A stretch of DNA of 64,000 bases from Shewanella kaireitica (GCF_023284045.1 NZ_JAKIKQ010000014.1:62001-126000); one strand, 5' to 3'; counted from the first letter of the stretch, positions 1-8,908 are shown. The notes: generated by a model not told the origin, from the letters alone. A program made the numbers and translations.

Positions 1-563
1 CCGGTTAAGCTGCCGCGGCGGCCATTTTTTACAATGTCACCTAGCTTATGAGTAGATGACGGTTCTCCGACAAGTGACCAAGTAATTTTCTCATTACGCG
101 CTTCTAAGGTATCTATGACGCGCGTAGTACCGTTAATAAACGGTCCCTCTTCATCGCTGGTAATGAGAAACGCAATAGAGCCTTTATGATCTGGGTGTTT
201 GTTTACGAACCTCTCTGTGGCAACAACCATCGCAGCAAGTGAGCCTTTCATGTCGGCAGCGCCACGCCCATGGAGGTAATCGTCAATGACTATGGGCTCA
301 AAGGGAGGGGTATGCCAGCGATTGAGGTCGCCAACGGGTACCACGTCAGTATGACCGGCGAAACAAAATACGGGGCTTTGTGTGCCTCTTCTTGCCCACA
401 TATTTGTGGTGTCTTCAAACACCATATCTTCAATATTGAAACCAGCATCTTTCAGTCTATCAGCCATCAAAGTTTGACAGCCCTCATCCAGTGGCGTAAC
501 TGAAGGCCGAGAAATTAGGTCTTTAGCCAGTGCAAGTACAGGCGAATCGTTTAACTGGCTCAT
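1..563 (-). CDS. dapE: Succinyl-diaminopimelate desuccinylase DapE, partial (N-terminal part)
   Basis: Zinc-dependent M20 peptidase-family enzyme that removes succinate from N-succinyl-LL-diaminopimelate in cytoplasmic lysine and peptidoglycan-precursor synthesis. The window holds about 187 N-terminal codons; the rest lies beyond the left edge. The translation starts MSQLNDSPVLALAKDL and shows the metal-binding GHTDVVP, the bridging aspartate in GRGAADMKG, the catalytic glutamate pair in TSDEEGP and VGEPSS. These are DapE rather than ArgE features. The start ATG overlaps the stop of the upstream yffB-like gene by four bases (ATGA), so the two are probably translationally coupled. This yffB-dapE order is common in gammaproteobacteria. 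Confidence 0.95.
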   Translation of the reverse strand, partial: MSQLNDSPVLALAKDLISRPSVTPLDEGCQTLMADRLKDAGFNIEDMVFEDTTNMWARRGTQSPVFCFAGHTDVVPVGDLNRWHTPPFEPIVIDDYLHGRGAADMKGSLAAMVVATERFVNKHPDHKGSIAFLITSDEEGPFINGTTRVIDTLEARNEKITWSLVGEPSSTHKLGDIVKNGRRGSLT

Positions 564-949
564 AGTTCGAACCACGCTTTATAATCAGCTTCTTTGAAGC
601 CAACCATCACCTTGCCGTTATCGGCGAGTACAGGGCGTTTTATTAAAGTCGGGTACAACACCATTAATGCGATGGCTTTTTTCTCGTTGATGTCATTTTT
701 TTCTGCATCAGTGAGGTTTCTAAAGCTAGTGCTACGTTTATTAAATAAGGTTTCCCATCCGATAATGGCAGACCATTCTTTTACTAACTCTTCGGTAAGT
801 CCATCTTCACGAAAGTCGTGAAAATTAACGCTAAGATTATTCTGTTCAAGCCATTTGCGGGCTTTACGTACGGTATCGCAATTCTTAATGCCGAAAAGTG
901 TCAAGGTGGGTACTCCATTATCTGTTTTTTGTGCTTTGCATTGTGGCAT
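560..949 (-). CDS. yffB: ArsC/Spx-family reductase-like protein (YffB)
   Basis: Thioredoxin-fold protein of the ArsC/Spx superfamily, 129 residues. The motif FGIKNCDTVRKA near residues 19-30 has a single cysteine with no CxxC. The body carries the family pattern KRSTSFRNL and the cis-proline region LIKRPVL. YffB homologues are often called arsenate reductase-like but their substrate is not established, and the genetic link to dapE suggests a housekeeping role rather than arsenic resistance. The start at 949 gives an N-terminal extension of about 13 residues before the conserved TLTLFGIKN, so an internal start is possible, but none with ATG is visible. Confidence 0.85.
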   Translation of the reverse strand: MPQCKAQKTDNGVPTLTLFGIKNCDTVRKARKWLEQNNLSVNFHDFREDGLTEELVKEWSAIIGWETLFNKRSTSFRNLTDAEKNDINEKKAIALMVLYPTLIKRPVLADNGKVMVGFKEADYKAWFEL

Positions 950-1066
950 TGGTTTTATAAAGGCTCAAGATGAAATGGTGCCGTAATGCTGTTAATGAGG
1001 TTTATTCACGCCAATGCGAATGTTATCTGAATTTTGTTTTCTCAGGGTTTACATTGTTGCAACATG

Positions 1067-1090
1067 AAGCCTAATGGCACCATTAGGCTT
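1067..1090 (-). terminator. Hairpin downstream of crr, possible terminator
   Basis: A perfect 11-bp inverted repeat, AAGCCTAATGG with its complement around a 2-base loop, lies 47 bases after the crr stop. No strong T-run follows it on the minus strand, so it may be a factor-assisted end or an mRNA-stabilising hairpin rather than a classic intrinsic terminator. Confidence 0.5.
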
Positions 1091-1136
1091 TGCTTAGGCT
1101 ATTTACAATTATGCTGCTCGAATATTGAACATAGGC

Positions 1137-1646
1137 TTAAAGTATTGCAGAAAAGACAACATCTTTACCAGCTTCCAAACTACCTTGTTTTTTGTCCAAA
1201 TCTTGAATATCTTCCATATTGGCGATAAGTACTGGCGTTAATAAGCTATCTGCATGCTCTTTTAAATATTCAATATCAAATTCAAGAATAGGTTCACCCA
1301 TTTTTACCTCTTGCCCCTCTTCGGCAAGACGCTGGAAACCGTTGCCTCTAAGCTCAACAGTACCAATACCAAAGTGGACGAATATCTCTAAACCTTGAGG
1401 AGACTCAATGCTGAATGCATGGTTCGTCTCAAAAATTTTACCTATGGTTCCGTCAATTGGCGCAACAATATGCTTACCCGTTGGCGCTATGGCTAACCCA
1501 TCACCAACTATTTTTTCGGAAAATACCGCATCAGGTACTTTCTCGATAGCAACAATTTTGCCTGAAACGGGCGCGTATACATTTACACTTCCCGCGATGT
1601 CTGTTTGTCCGGAAACAAGACGTCTAATGCGGCTTAAAAATCCCAT
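1137..1646 (-). CDS. crr: PTS system glucose-specific EIIA component
   Basis: Cytoplasmic phosphocarrier of the PTS: it accepts phosphate from HPr and, in enterobacteria, signals sugar status to adenylate cyclase and sugar permeases. At 169 residues it is full length. The active-site histidine is in FVHFGIGTVEL (about H91), with the second conserved histidine in TNHAF (about H76). It is the third gene of a ptsH-ptsI-crr run. No EIIBC permease lies in this cluster, so its partners are elsewhere. Given the neighbouring maltodextrin locus, an inducer-exclusion role is possible, but nothing here shows it directly. Confidence 0.97.
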   Translation of the reverse strand: MGFLSRIRRLVSGQTDIAGSVNVYAPVSGKIVAIEKVPDAVFSEKIVGDGLAIAPTGKHIVAPIDGTIGKIFETNHAFSIESPQGLEIFVHFGIGTVELRGNGFQRLAEEGQEVKMGEPILEFDIEYLKEHADSLLTPVLIANMEDIQDLDKKQGSLEAGKDVVFSAIL

Positions 1647-1702
1647 TTATTTGCCCCTTGGAATCATTATTATATTCAAATTAGACTGCACTTATTATAT
1701 CT

Positions 1703-3409
1703 CTATAAATTAAGACCTGTTAGATAAAGATTTAATTCCTCTATTCTTTTTAATTTGTGTGCCTGTTTTGCCATTTCTAAACAGACTTGGTGCGAACTGG
1801 CTCTTATTGCAGATTTGACCTCAAGTAATGAAGCCAAGTTGACGCTGAGCTCGTCTATTCCCATACCAACTAAAAGCGGTGCTACGATTGGATCACTGGC
1901 TAGCTCACCGCAGAGTGATACTTTAACATTGTGTTTTTGCGCACTATCGATTGTCATTTGAATCAAGGTTAATATTGCGGGTGATAGTGACGGGTAATCT
2001 CTTGTTAGTTGTGGGTTAGTTCGATCAGCTGCCATCGCATATTGGGTTAAATCATTGGTGCCTATGCTAATAAAGTCAAGCCTTGGCAACATTGATTCAA
2101 GATTAATAACTGCTGCCGGCGTTTCTACCACTATGCCATAGCTAAGCTGACCAAAGCCTTTTTCCTCTTCATTTAAACTGACTTTACACTGCTCTATTAA
2201 CTCAAAAAGCGTATCTAGCTCCTCAACTTGATTAAGCATTGGAAACATCAATCTAATAGGCCCGTGGTTTGCCGCACGCAAAATAGCTTTCAGCTGTGTA
2301 ATCAATATTTCTGGGTGAGCAAAGGTATAGCGTATGCCTCTCACTCCTAACGCTGGATTGTCCTCACAAGCGGGATTTAAACAAGGGAGCTCTTTATCCG
2401 CTCCAACATCGAGTGTGCGTATGGTAAAAGGCTTGCCATCCATCAGGTGCAGCGCATCACAGTAAAAGTGGTACTGAATTTTTTCCGATGGAATCGTGGT
2501 GGTGTTCATTAACATAAACTCTGTTCTGAACAAACCTATCCCTTCAGCACCCACGTCTGTAAGGTGGCTTATTTCATTTAAGCTACCGACATTGGCAAGA
2601 AGGCCTACACTGTGGCCATCAAGTGTTTTCGTTGGGAGATCTTTAAGCAATAGTAGCTGTTGCTTATGTGCCTCATCTTGTAAACGAAGCTCGGTTAATT
2701 TTTTAAACGTTTCGGCGTTGGGTTTAAGGTGAAGCTCGCCATCGATGCCATTAAGAACGACTTCATCGCCGTTATGGATCTGCGTTCGGGTGAATTGACA
2801 ACTTAACAGTGCGGGTAAGCCTGCACTGCGAGCCAAAATGGCTGTATGACTGGTAAGCCCGCCGGTATTAAGTACTAAGCCTGCGATGTGCTCTAGCGGT
2901 AGCATGGCAAACTCTGCAGGGGTTAAATCATGGGCTAGTATAATTGTGGGCTGAGTTAATTGGCTAAGATCTAGATGCTGCGCACCACTGAGTCTTGCAA
3001 TCAGCCGGCTGCCAAGGCATAACACATCTTGGGCTCTATTGGCTAGATAGGGATCATCGAGTTGCTCTAATTCAGATGCTTGCAGTGCAAAAACCCTTTC
3101 AATAGCAACGGCTGCATTAATCTGTAGCTGCTCAACTTCCGCTAATACGAGTTCTAACAGAGATTCATCATCTAAAAAGAGTATGTCAGCTTCAATGAGA
3201 TCATAGTGGTCAGAACCAACTTCTAGTTTTGCTAACCCTTCTTCTAAGTGACACTTTTGCTTGTTAAAAGCTTGAGTTAGTTTTCGCTGTTCATCTGCTA
3301 TTTGTGCTGTTGGTAGCCTACGGTAATCAATTTTTTCATGATGCAGGTTTAAATGTAGGGCTTGGCCAAATGCAACGCCTGAAGAAACAACAATACCTTT
3401 AATAGACAT
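1703..3409 (-). CDS. ptsI: Phosphoenolpyruvate-protein phosphotransferase (PTS enzyme I)
   Basis: First enzyme of the PTS: it autophosphorylates from PEP and passes phosphate to HPr. It has 568 residues, the normal length. The phosphohistidine motif GGLTSHTAILARS is at about 183-195 (H188). The C-terminal PEP-binding TIM barrel has GIGLFRTEFML, GVRGIRYTF, FISIGTNDLTQYAMA and the active-site cysteine in VSLCGELASDP. There is no N-terminal GAF domain, so this is the sugar PTS form rather than the nitrogen PTS PtsP. It lies 11 bases after ptsH. Confidence 0.97.
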   Translation of the reverse strand: MSIKGIVVSSGVAFGQALHLNLHHEKIDYRRLPTAQIADEQRKLTQAFNKQKCHLEEGLAKLEVGSDHYDLIEADILFLDDESLLELVLAEVEQLQINAAVAIERVFALQASELEQLDDPYLANRAQDVLCLGSRLIARLSGAQHLDLSQLTQPTIILAHDLTPAEFAMLPLEHIAGLVLNTGGLTSHTAILARSAGLPALLSCQFTRTQIHNGDEVVLNGIDGELHLKPNAETFKKLTELRLQDEAHKQQLLLLKDLPTKTLDGHSVGLLANVGSLNEISHLTDVGAEGIGLFRTEFMLMNTTTIPSEKIQYHFYCDALHLMDGKPFTIRTLDVGADKELPCLNPACEDNPALGVRGIRYTFAHPEILITQLKAILRAANHGPIRLMFPMLNQVEELDTLFELIEQCKVSLNEEEKGFGQLSYGIVVETPAAVINLESMLPRLDFISIGTNDLTQYAMAADRTNPQLTRDYPSLSPAILTLIQMTIDSAQKHNVKVSLCGELASDPIVAPLLVGMGIDELSVNLASLLEVKSAIRASSHQVCLEMAKQAHKLKRIEELNLYLTGLNL

Positions 3410-3420
3410 GACGTAGCCTT

Positions 3421-3678
3421 TTAACTAAGAGTAATCAGTAATTCGGAAACTTCTTCTACGGCTTGCTCTGCTTGTTCACCGTCTGCAATTACCTTCACTT
3501 CAATACCATAGTAGAGTCCAAGAGTTTGTAGTTTAAATAAACTTTTTGCACTGGCTTGTTTACCGTTACATTCGACTAAAATATCACAATCGAATGATTT
3601 AGCCTTTTTCACTAAAAGCGCTGCTGGGCGAGTGTGTATACCGTGTTTGGCGGTAATTGTTACTGTTTTCTGATACAT
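3421..3678 (-). CDS. ptsH: Phosphocarrier protein HPr
   Basis: Small (85 residues) cytoplasmic phosphate shuttle between enzyme I and EIIA proteins. The active-site H15 is in KHGIHTRPAA and the conserved Ser46 region is ASAKSLFKLQ. Gammaproteobacterial HPr normally lacks regulatory Ser46 phosphorylation, so that serine is probably structural. It is the first gene of the ptsH-ptsI-crr run. Confidence 0.97.
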   Translation of the reverse strand: MYQKTVTITAKHGIHTRPAALLVKKAKSFDCDILVECNGKQASAKSLFKLQTLGLYYGIEVKVIADGEQAEQAVEEVSELLITLS

Positions 3679-3726
3679 ATATCTTCTCTATCTGGCGCAA
3701 AACGAGTGGCTAAGTCATCACCGTAA

Positions 3727-4119
3727 CTATCCTTGATGATTGATTATCTGATAGTTCTTTTTTTTGAGCGCCTTAGTGGCCTCGGTAAGTGTTTCTTTCT
3801 TTACCAAAATATAATCAGTATCAAAGGTAGAAATCGCGAAGATTGATATTTTTCGTTCAGCAAGAGCGCCAGATACACTCGACAAAATACCTGTCATTGA
3901 AAAACCTAAAGGCCCGAGCACTTCTAAGCAACTCCAGCCATGCTCCTGTTCTAGGCTGTCTATTTCGAAAGTGGAATCGACGACAACCGACAACTCTTCC
4001 CGTGTCTTACCGATAAAATAGATCTCTTGCTGGAATATGCTGCTTGGCACGATGGTATCGGGAGCCAGGCTATGGATAGTAAAAAGCTGCGGATGAACAG
4101 CTAGTGTCATACGTGCCAT
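3727..4119 (-). CDS. ACT-domain protein, putative amino-acid-binding regulator
   Basis: About 130 residues, with two ACT-like halves: an N-terminal half with IYFIGKTREELSVVV and a C-terminal half with FSMTGILSSVSGALAERKIS, the usual GxxxxVxxxLAexxI ligand-binding pattern. ACT domains bind amino acids and control enzymes or regulators; no catalytic domain is attached. The start chosen is the ATG of MARMTLAV. A longer frame to 4194 would run into the stem of the chemoreceptor terminator at 4184-4208, which argues against it. The target is unknown. It lies just upstream of ptsH in the same direction, with about 48 bases between. Confidence 0.75.
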   Translation of the reverse strand: MARMTLAVHPQLFTIHSLAPDTIVPSSIFQQEIYFIGKTREELSVVVDSTFEIDSLEQEHGWSCLEVLGPLGFSMTGILSSVSGALAERKISIFAISTFDTDYILVKKETLTEATKALKKKNYQIINHQG

Positions 4120-4183
4120 AAATTCAATTCCGTTTAGATAAGTTTTCCAGATTGAATTTAGCTTAACATAGATTGAGAAATGA

Positions 4184-4208
4184 AAAAGGGGCAAATAGTG
4201 CCCCTTTT
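4184..4208 (-). terminator. Intrinsic terminator after the chemoreceptor gene
   Basis: 10-bp stem AAAAGGGGCA/TGCCCCTTTT with a 5-base loop, followed on the minus strand by a T-rich stretch. It sits 19 bases past the stop of the chemoreceptor gene and separates it from the ACT-domain gene. Confidence 0.85.
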
Positions 4209-4226
4209 AGAGTGGGAATACGGTGT

Positions 4227-5867
4227 TTAGCTTACCTTAAATTGGCCTAGGGTTTTAGCTGAGTTCTGACTAATAGATTGTAATGACACGGCAGCATTAT
4301 GGTTACTTTCATTCGCTTTAACCGAGACTTCTGTTAATTCCGTGATACTACAAATATTTCGATTAATCTCTTCAGTAACTAAAGATTGCTCTTCTGTTGC
4401 ACTGGCGAGCTGAGTGTTCATGTCACTAATATGTGCAATTAAGGCTAAGATTTCTCCTAGAGAATCACCCACACCTTTTGCTTGGCTTTGTACTTGTTCT
4501 GATTGCTGCTGCGTGCGTTCATTACTTGAGACTACCGAGCCGACACCTGATTGGATCTCCGTAATGATCTTCTGGATTTCATTGGTAGAGTCTTGAGTTC
4601 GATTAGCAAGTGCACGCACCTCATCGGCTACGACGGCAAACCCTCGGCCATGAGATCCTGCGCGAGCTGCTTCAATCGCTGCGTTAAGGGCTAACAGGTT
4701 TGTTTGGTCGGCTATGCCTCTAATCACATCCAATATACTGCCAATCTGTTGTGAGGAACTGCCGAGGTCATGAGTGATCTGCTCAGAGGTTTTAAGCTCT
4801 TCAACTAAGCGCTGGGTATTGTCTAAAGTACTGCCCATCTTCTCCATGCTAAGCTGTGCCTGCACTTTAACACTGTTAGCCGCATCTGCAGCTTGACTTG
4901 TGTTAGTCGCCATCTCGTGTGTGGTTGATAACATCTCGTTTATCGCTGTAGCGACACTGCTGGTTTCTTGGTGTAAGTGGTCAACGCTGCTATTGGATTC
5001 CTGCACGGCGTTAAGCAAGCGATTAGCGTCATCATCAAGACTTTTACCTAAAGGCTGTAACTGAGCGACAGTATCAGCAATTTTAATGACAAACAGGTTA
5101 AATGCTTCTGCGAGCTCTGCAACCTCATCTTTCCCCTTTGTGGGCAGTCTTTTGGTTAAATCGCCTTCACCTTGTGCGATATCTTTCATCGCTGCTATTG
5201 CATCTTTTAGTGGCGCGGTAATAGAAAGGTTAAGCATCAGAAAGAAACTGAAAATAGGAATTGAGATCATTAACATAATGACGAGGTAATCAATCGCCAT
5301 CGAATACATGACAGAGCTTATCTCGCTTTTATAGCTACCAGTTATAAGTGTCCAATTCCAAGCAGGGTAATATCTAGCCTCTACCAACTTACTTTCTAAC
5401 GCTTTGGTTTGAGGGTTAGTGAAGTTAACCTCACCCTTTGCGCTTCCGGCAGTTGAAGCTTTGGCTACTAGCGCTGAAAGAGTTGTGTCATTGCCAGATC
5501 GGTTGATGCTCGCGATGTTTCTGCCAATTGCTTGTTTATTTCCACCATGTGCCAAAATCGTGTTGTCGCTATCGGCAAGGATAAAATAACCGTCATTACC
5601 GAAGTTGATTTGGTTCAGCAAGTTTGCTGATTCTACTTTTGCATCATCTTCAGATATTTCACCTTTAAGGACTTGCTGTCTATGTGCAGCAATAACACTG
5701 ATGACAGTATTAAGTTGAGCATCATTTTGTTGCAGCTTTTGTGTCACAAGATTGTTGTATTGTTCATTGATCGAAAAACTAGCAAAAACAACTGTACCGA
5801 CTGCAGCTAGCATAAGCATTAAAATCAGTCGCTGGAGGATGGTAAGTTGTCGTAATATGGCTGTCAT
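4227..5867 (-). CDS. Methyl-accepting chemotaxis protein with periplasmic Cache-type sensor
   Basis: Inner-membrane chemoreceptor of 546 residues. Domains in order: TM1 at about 12-31; a periplasmic sensor of about 160 residues with sCache_2-like features (DDAKVESANLLNQI, GNDGYFILADSD, YYPAWNWTLITGSY); TM2 at about 193-216; HAMP to about 270 (MKDIAQGEGDLTKRL); then the long cytoplasmic signalling helix with the conserved hairpin tip region ADQTNLLALNAAIEAARAG. The ligand is unknown; related Cache domains bind small organic acids, but that is only suggestive here. It is followed by a terminator and appears monocistronic. Confidence 0.95.
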   Translation of the reverse strand: MTAILRQLTILQRLILMLMLAAVGTVVFASFSINEQYNNLVTQKLQQNDAQLNTVISVIAAHRQQVLKGEISEDDAKVESANLLNQINFGNDGYFILADSDNTILAHGGNKQAIGRNIASINRSGNDTTLSALVAKASTAGSAKGEVNFTNPQTKALESKLVEARYYPAWNWTLITGSYKSEISSVMYSMAIDYLVIMLMISIPIFSFFLMLNLSITAPLKDAIAAMKDIAQGEGDLTKRLPTKGKDEVAELAEAFNLFVIKIADTVAQLQPLGKSLDDDANRLLNAVQESNSSVDHLHQETSSVATAINEMLSTTHEMATNTSQAADAANSVKVQAQLSMEKMGSTLDNTQRLVEELKTSEQITHDLGSSSQQIGSILDVIRGIADQTNLLALNAAIEAARAGSHGRGFAVVADEVRALANRTQDSTNEIQKIITEIQSGVGSVVSSNERTQQQSEQVQSQAKGVGDSLGEILALIAHISDMNTQLASATEEQSLVTEEINRNICSITELTEVSVKANESNHNAAVSLQSISQNSAKTLGQFKVS

Positions 5868-6203
5868 GATAGCTAAGCTCTACTAAATAAAGAGTAGCCT
5901 AAATGTACCCTGTCTTTCGGCCAAAAAGAACAGCTAAGATTATGTTTATTTTTAAAATGTTAACTACATCGTTTCTTCTACTAACTTCTATTATCAGTCA
6001 TCTATTTGGGATCGGAGATAGTCAAAAAGTCCTACTATCATTTTACTTGGAGTGTTCAATCCCAATATGCTACTAACTTAACGAATAGGATCGGCTAAAG
6101 ACTGAACGAGCTAGCAATTATTATCGATTTTAGCCATGTTTTTGCTTTGTTTTGTTAAAAGTTTGCGGCACTATGAAAAGATTACAATAAGAAGGTTTTC
6201 ATT
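5868..6203. other. Divergent intergenic region, chemoreceptor / DUF3334 gene
   Basis: 336 bases between divergent starts. It must hold promoters for both genes, but no convincing sigma-28 flagellar promoter or operator was found by eye. A 44-codon frame beginning near 5944 has no ribosome-binding site. A usable Shine-Dalgarno (AGAAGG) lies just before the ATG at 6204. Confidence 0.6.
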
Positions 6204-6902
6204 ATGCTAACAACGCAAGATTCTGTCACCACTGATGACATACTACGTAAGCTTTGTATATCAGTCTCTCACGTACTTTCTAGTACAACAAATAGCCAGA
6301 TCACCCATGCTGGCATGGTGCAGTCGATTACACGTACTTGTTTAAAACCTGATTTAGGTTGTTTTTCTATTTTTGATGGGGGTTTTTCAGGGCTAGTCGT
6401 GATCAACTTTTCGGCTCCGGCTGCGATTGAGATCTATCGAGAATATATGCTTAATATGGGAATGCCTGAGTCAGAGTTGGCGTTTTCGCACACGTCTGAC
6501 GAAGTCGGTAATGTGATGGGAGAGTTGATGAACCAAATGCTAGGGGATTTCATTAACAAAATCAGTAAGGAATTGCAGACATCAATTAGTCAAAGCCAGC
6601 CGAAAATGCTGACCATTAATAAAGAGCTGACTATTTCGGTCGATACAAACCTTGATGAAGCTGTGGCGAGAAGGGTTTCTTTTAAAACTCAAAATAATCA
6701 TATTTTTTATCTTGAATTTGCGATGGATAAAACGGAGTTTATTAAGTTAACGGATTTCGATGCAGACGAGGATTTTGATTTAGACGATCTGTTAGCTGAG
6801 CACGGGCAAGGTAGCACTCCTAAGCAGATTGAACCCGTTGCTAGCTCAAAAGAGAAGCAAATGAGCAGTGCAGACGATCTGTTTGACGAGTTAGGCATAT
6901 AA
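6204..6902 (+). CDS. DUF3334 family protein, CheX/CheC-like
   Basis: 232-residue cytoplasmic protein with no signal peptide or membrane segment. The central part (about 70-170) reads like the chemotaxis CheX/CheC phosphatase fold: SDEVGNVMGELMNQMLGDF has the E-x-x-N helix pattern of that group, followed by a stretch ending in FYLEFAMDK. The C-terminal 60 residues are very acidic and end in a short motif (DDLFDELGI) that resembles a protein-docking tail. The family is typical of Shewanella and relatives. A function in CheY-P control is inference, supported only weakly by the divergent chemoreceptor gene next door. Confidence 0.7.
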   Translation: MLTTQDSVTTDDILRKLCISVSHVLSSTTNSQITHAGMVQSITRTCLKPDLGCFSIFDGGFSGLVVINFSAPAAIEIYREYMLNMGMPESELAFSHTSDEVGNVMGELMNQMLGDFINKISKELQTSISQSQPKMLTINKELTISVDTNLDEAVARRVSFKTQNNHIFYLEFAMDKTEFIKLTDFDADEDFDLDDLLAEHGQGSTPKQIEPVASSKEKQMSSADDLFDELGI

Positions 6903-7001
6903 GCTGATTCCAATATCGCTGTAACGCTATATTGATGGAGATGAAGCAAGTAACTACTACATAAAAACTAAATAAAAATATAATAAAGGTTTGAAAAAAT
7001 C

Positions 7002-8018
7002 ATGGTTACAAAAGCAACGTCCATTGATATAGCATATAAAGCAGGAGTGTCTCAATCAACAGTCTCTAGAGCGTTAAGGGACAGTCCGTTGGTTAACTTG
7101 GAAACTCGTCAACGTATCCAAGCTATAGCGAAAGAGCTTAATTATAAAGTTGATAAAAACGCCAGCAATTTGCGCATGCAAAACAGTCAGACGCTTGCGT
7201 TATTGCTTTGCGAAGACCCTACCAATGACGATTCGCTGATCAATCCTTTCTTTCTATCTATGCTAGGGTCAATCACTAGAGCTTCCGCGCAAAAGGGCTA
7301 CGATCTGCTGGTTTCATTCCAACAGTTAAGCAGTGATTGGCATGCTGATTATGAGGACAGTAATAAGGCGGATGGTATTATTTTACTTGGCTATGGCGAT
7401 TTTGTTGATTACGAGAGAAAGCTTGAAAAATTATTGGAACAAAATACTCACTTTGTCATTTGGGGTGCGGAGCACAATCATAAATCGGTATTGACCATTG
7501 GTTGTGATAACCATCAAGGTGGCGTGAGTGCTACTGAGCATCTTTTGTCAAAAGGGCATAACAACATTGCTTTTATTGGCGATTCATCCAGCCATAGCCC
7601 AGAGTTTCGTGACCGTTACTTAGGTCACCTAGCCGCACTGAAAAAAGCTGGGATCAAAGAAAATAACGCCATACAGTTTGCAGCGATAAGCACTGAAACA
7701 TCGGGATTTGATGCGACCAATGACTTATTGAATAGCGGTGAGACTTTCGATGCTATTTTTGCGGCAAGCGACCTTATCGCAATTGGTGCCATAAGGGCGC
7801 TGAACGCTAAAGGACTGGCGGTGCCGGCAGATGTCGCTGTAATGGGCTATGACGATATTCCTGTAGCCAGTTTTGCTAATCCACCATTAACCACGATTAA
7901 GCAAAATACCATGCTCGCAGGTGAAATCTTGGTTGAGAGTGTACTTAAACTGATTAACGGGGAAGAGGTATCGCCGCAGCTTATCCCGACAAACCTAGTG
8001 GTGCGTCAGTCGACTTAA
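7002..8018 (+). CDS. LacI-family transcriptional regulator
   Basis: 338-residue repressor with an N-terminal LacI helix-turn-helix (SIDIAYKAGVSQSTVSRAL, about 8-26), a hinge helix at about 48-60, and a periplasmic-binding-protein-like sugar domain ending in the usual AVMGYDDIPVASFANPPLTT. It has its own Shine-Dalgarno (AAAGG) and is followed by a hairpin. It is the only LacI-type gene in the window. Four palindromes with core ATACGTAT, of the central-CG type LacI proteins bind, lie upstream of the maltodextrin genes 10-22 kb away. It is therefore a candidate regulator of that locus, but no copy of the site lies upstream of this gene, so the link is unproven. Confidence 0.9.
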   Translation: MVTKATSIDIAYKAGVSQSTVSRALRDSPLVNLETRQRIQAIAKELNYKVDKNASNLRMQNSQTLALLLCEDPTNDDSLINPFFLSMLGSITRASAQKGYDLLVSFQQLSSDWHADYEDSNKADGIILLGYGDFVDYERKLEKLLEQNTHFVIWGAEHNHKSVLTIGCDNHQGGVSATEHLLSKGHNNIAFIGDSSSHSPEFRDRYLGHLAALKKAGIKENNAIQFAAISTETSGFDATNDLLNSGETFDAIFAASDLIAIGAIRALNAKGLAVPADVAVMGYDDIPVASFANPPLTTIKQNTMLAGEILVESVLKLINGEEVSPQLIPTNLVVRQST

Positions 8019-8030
8019 TCGCTTTTTAAC

Positions 8031-8061
8031 TGCCGAGCGATGAAAAATATCATGCTCGGCA
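8031..8061. terminator. Hairpin between convergent lacI-type and exonuclease genes
   Basis: An 8-bp inverted repeat TGCCGAGC/GCTCGGCA, extended by an imperfect inner stem, sits between the two convergent stops. There is no clear T-run on either side, so a terminator role is likely from position but not certain. Confidence 0.5.
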
Positions 8062-8068
8062 TAAGTTG

Positions 8069-8737
8069 TTAGTTACTGTAATTAGATAAAAATTTAAATA
8101 CGTTGGCTTTGCTCTGCTTTGTTATCGTTTGCATTAATTTAAACTCAACTTTATCAATACAATGATCTTGTTTTAGATCATCTAGCATTGCTAACCATAA
8201 ATCGGCAGTCATCTCTGAATCAGCTAACGCTCTATGAAATACACCATCATGTTTAATCTGCTTGTAATTTATTAAACTACCAAGTTTATGATTTGGCGCC
8301 TCTTGATACAGCCTTCTAGCAATTAACATAGAGCAAGCAAACTCACCGCGATAATCACGTCCAATTGCGTTGAGCTCGGCGTCTAAGAATCGTTGGTCGA
8401 AAGATGCATTATGGGCAACCATATTATAGTCAGCGATAAAGTCAGCAAACTGATCCATGACTTCATCACAAGGAGCTGCACTGCTTAGCATTTGGTTGCT
8501 AATGCCGGTGTAACTCTCGATAAAACCGCTAACACGAAAGCCTGGATTCATTAGCTCTTGAAAACGATCAATAACAATGCCGTCTCGTAATTTTACCGCA
8601 CCAATTTCTATAGCTCGGTCGCCTTGGTTTGGAGACAGGCCAGTGGTTTCAAAATCGAGCACGATCACTGTGCTTGCATCTAGGGCTATATCGGTTTGAA
8701 ATTCTGTCGAGTGGGGTGAAGCAAAAGAGTGTGCCAA
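8069..8737 (-). CDS. DEDDh 3'-5' exonuclease (DnaQ-like)
   Basis: 222-residue stand-alone exonuclease of the DnaQ/RNase T superfamily. The metal-binding motifs are VLDFETTGLSP (DxE), HNASFDQRFLDAE and HRALADSEMTADL (H...D), which gives the DEDDh type. It could be a proofreading-like subunit or a DNA-repair exonuclease; it is not fused to a polymerase. The start at 8737 is a TTG codon with only a weak Shine-Dalgarno, and no ATG lies between it and the first catalytic motif, so the true start could be slightly upstream. Confidence 0.85.
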   Translation of the reverse strand: MAHSFASPHSTEFQTDIALDASTVIVLDFETTGLSPNQGDRAIEIGAVKLRDGIVIDRFQELMNPGFRVSGFIESYTGISNQMLSSAAPCDEVMDQFADFIADYNMVAHNASFDQRFLDAELNAIGRDYRGEFACSMLIARRLYQEAPNHKLGSLINYKQIKHDGVFHRALADSEMTADLWLAMLDDLKQDHCIDKVEFKLMQTITKQSKANVFKFLSNYSN

Positions 8738-8908
8738 TGTGCAGTTCTTACAAGTCGAGTTTGCGCATATTGTAGAGCGACATTGTGGGGAGTCAATTTA
8801 AATGTAACGCAAATTGAATGTTCAGCAACTTGCCAATTTATGATCTTGCCCAAATAACTAAATGCTAATACTTGCTAGGATCGCCGCAAATTATAGTGAG
8901 TAATAAAT

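Noticed and set aside
4120..4194. A longer N-terminus for the ACT-domain protein.
   Set aside because: It would run into the terminator stem of the neighbouring chemoreceptor gene and adds non-conserved residues.
5944..6078. A 44-codon plus-strand frame in the chemoreceptor/DUF3334 gap.
   Set aside because: No Shine-Dalgarno and no family features; it fits chance in AT-rich sequence.
5868..6203. Possible sigma-28 flagellar promoters in front of the chemoreceptor and DUF3334 genes.
   Set aside because: TAAA-like and GCCGA-like parts are present but the spacing does not fit the consensus.
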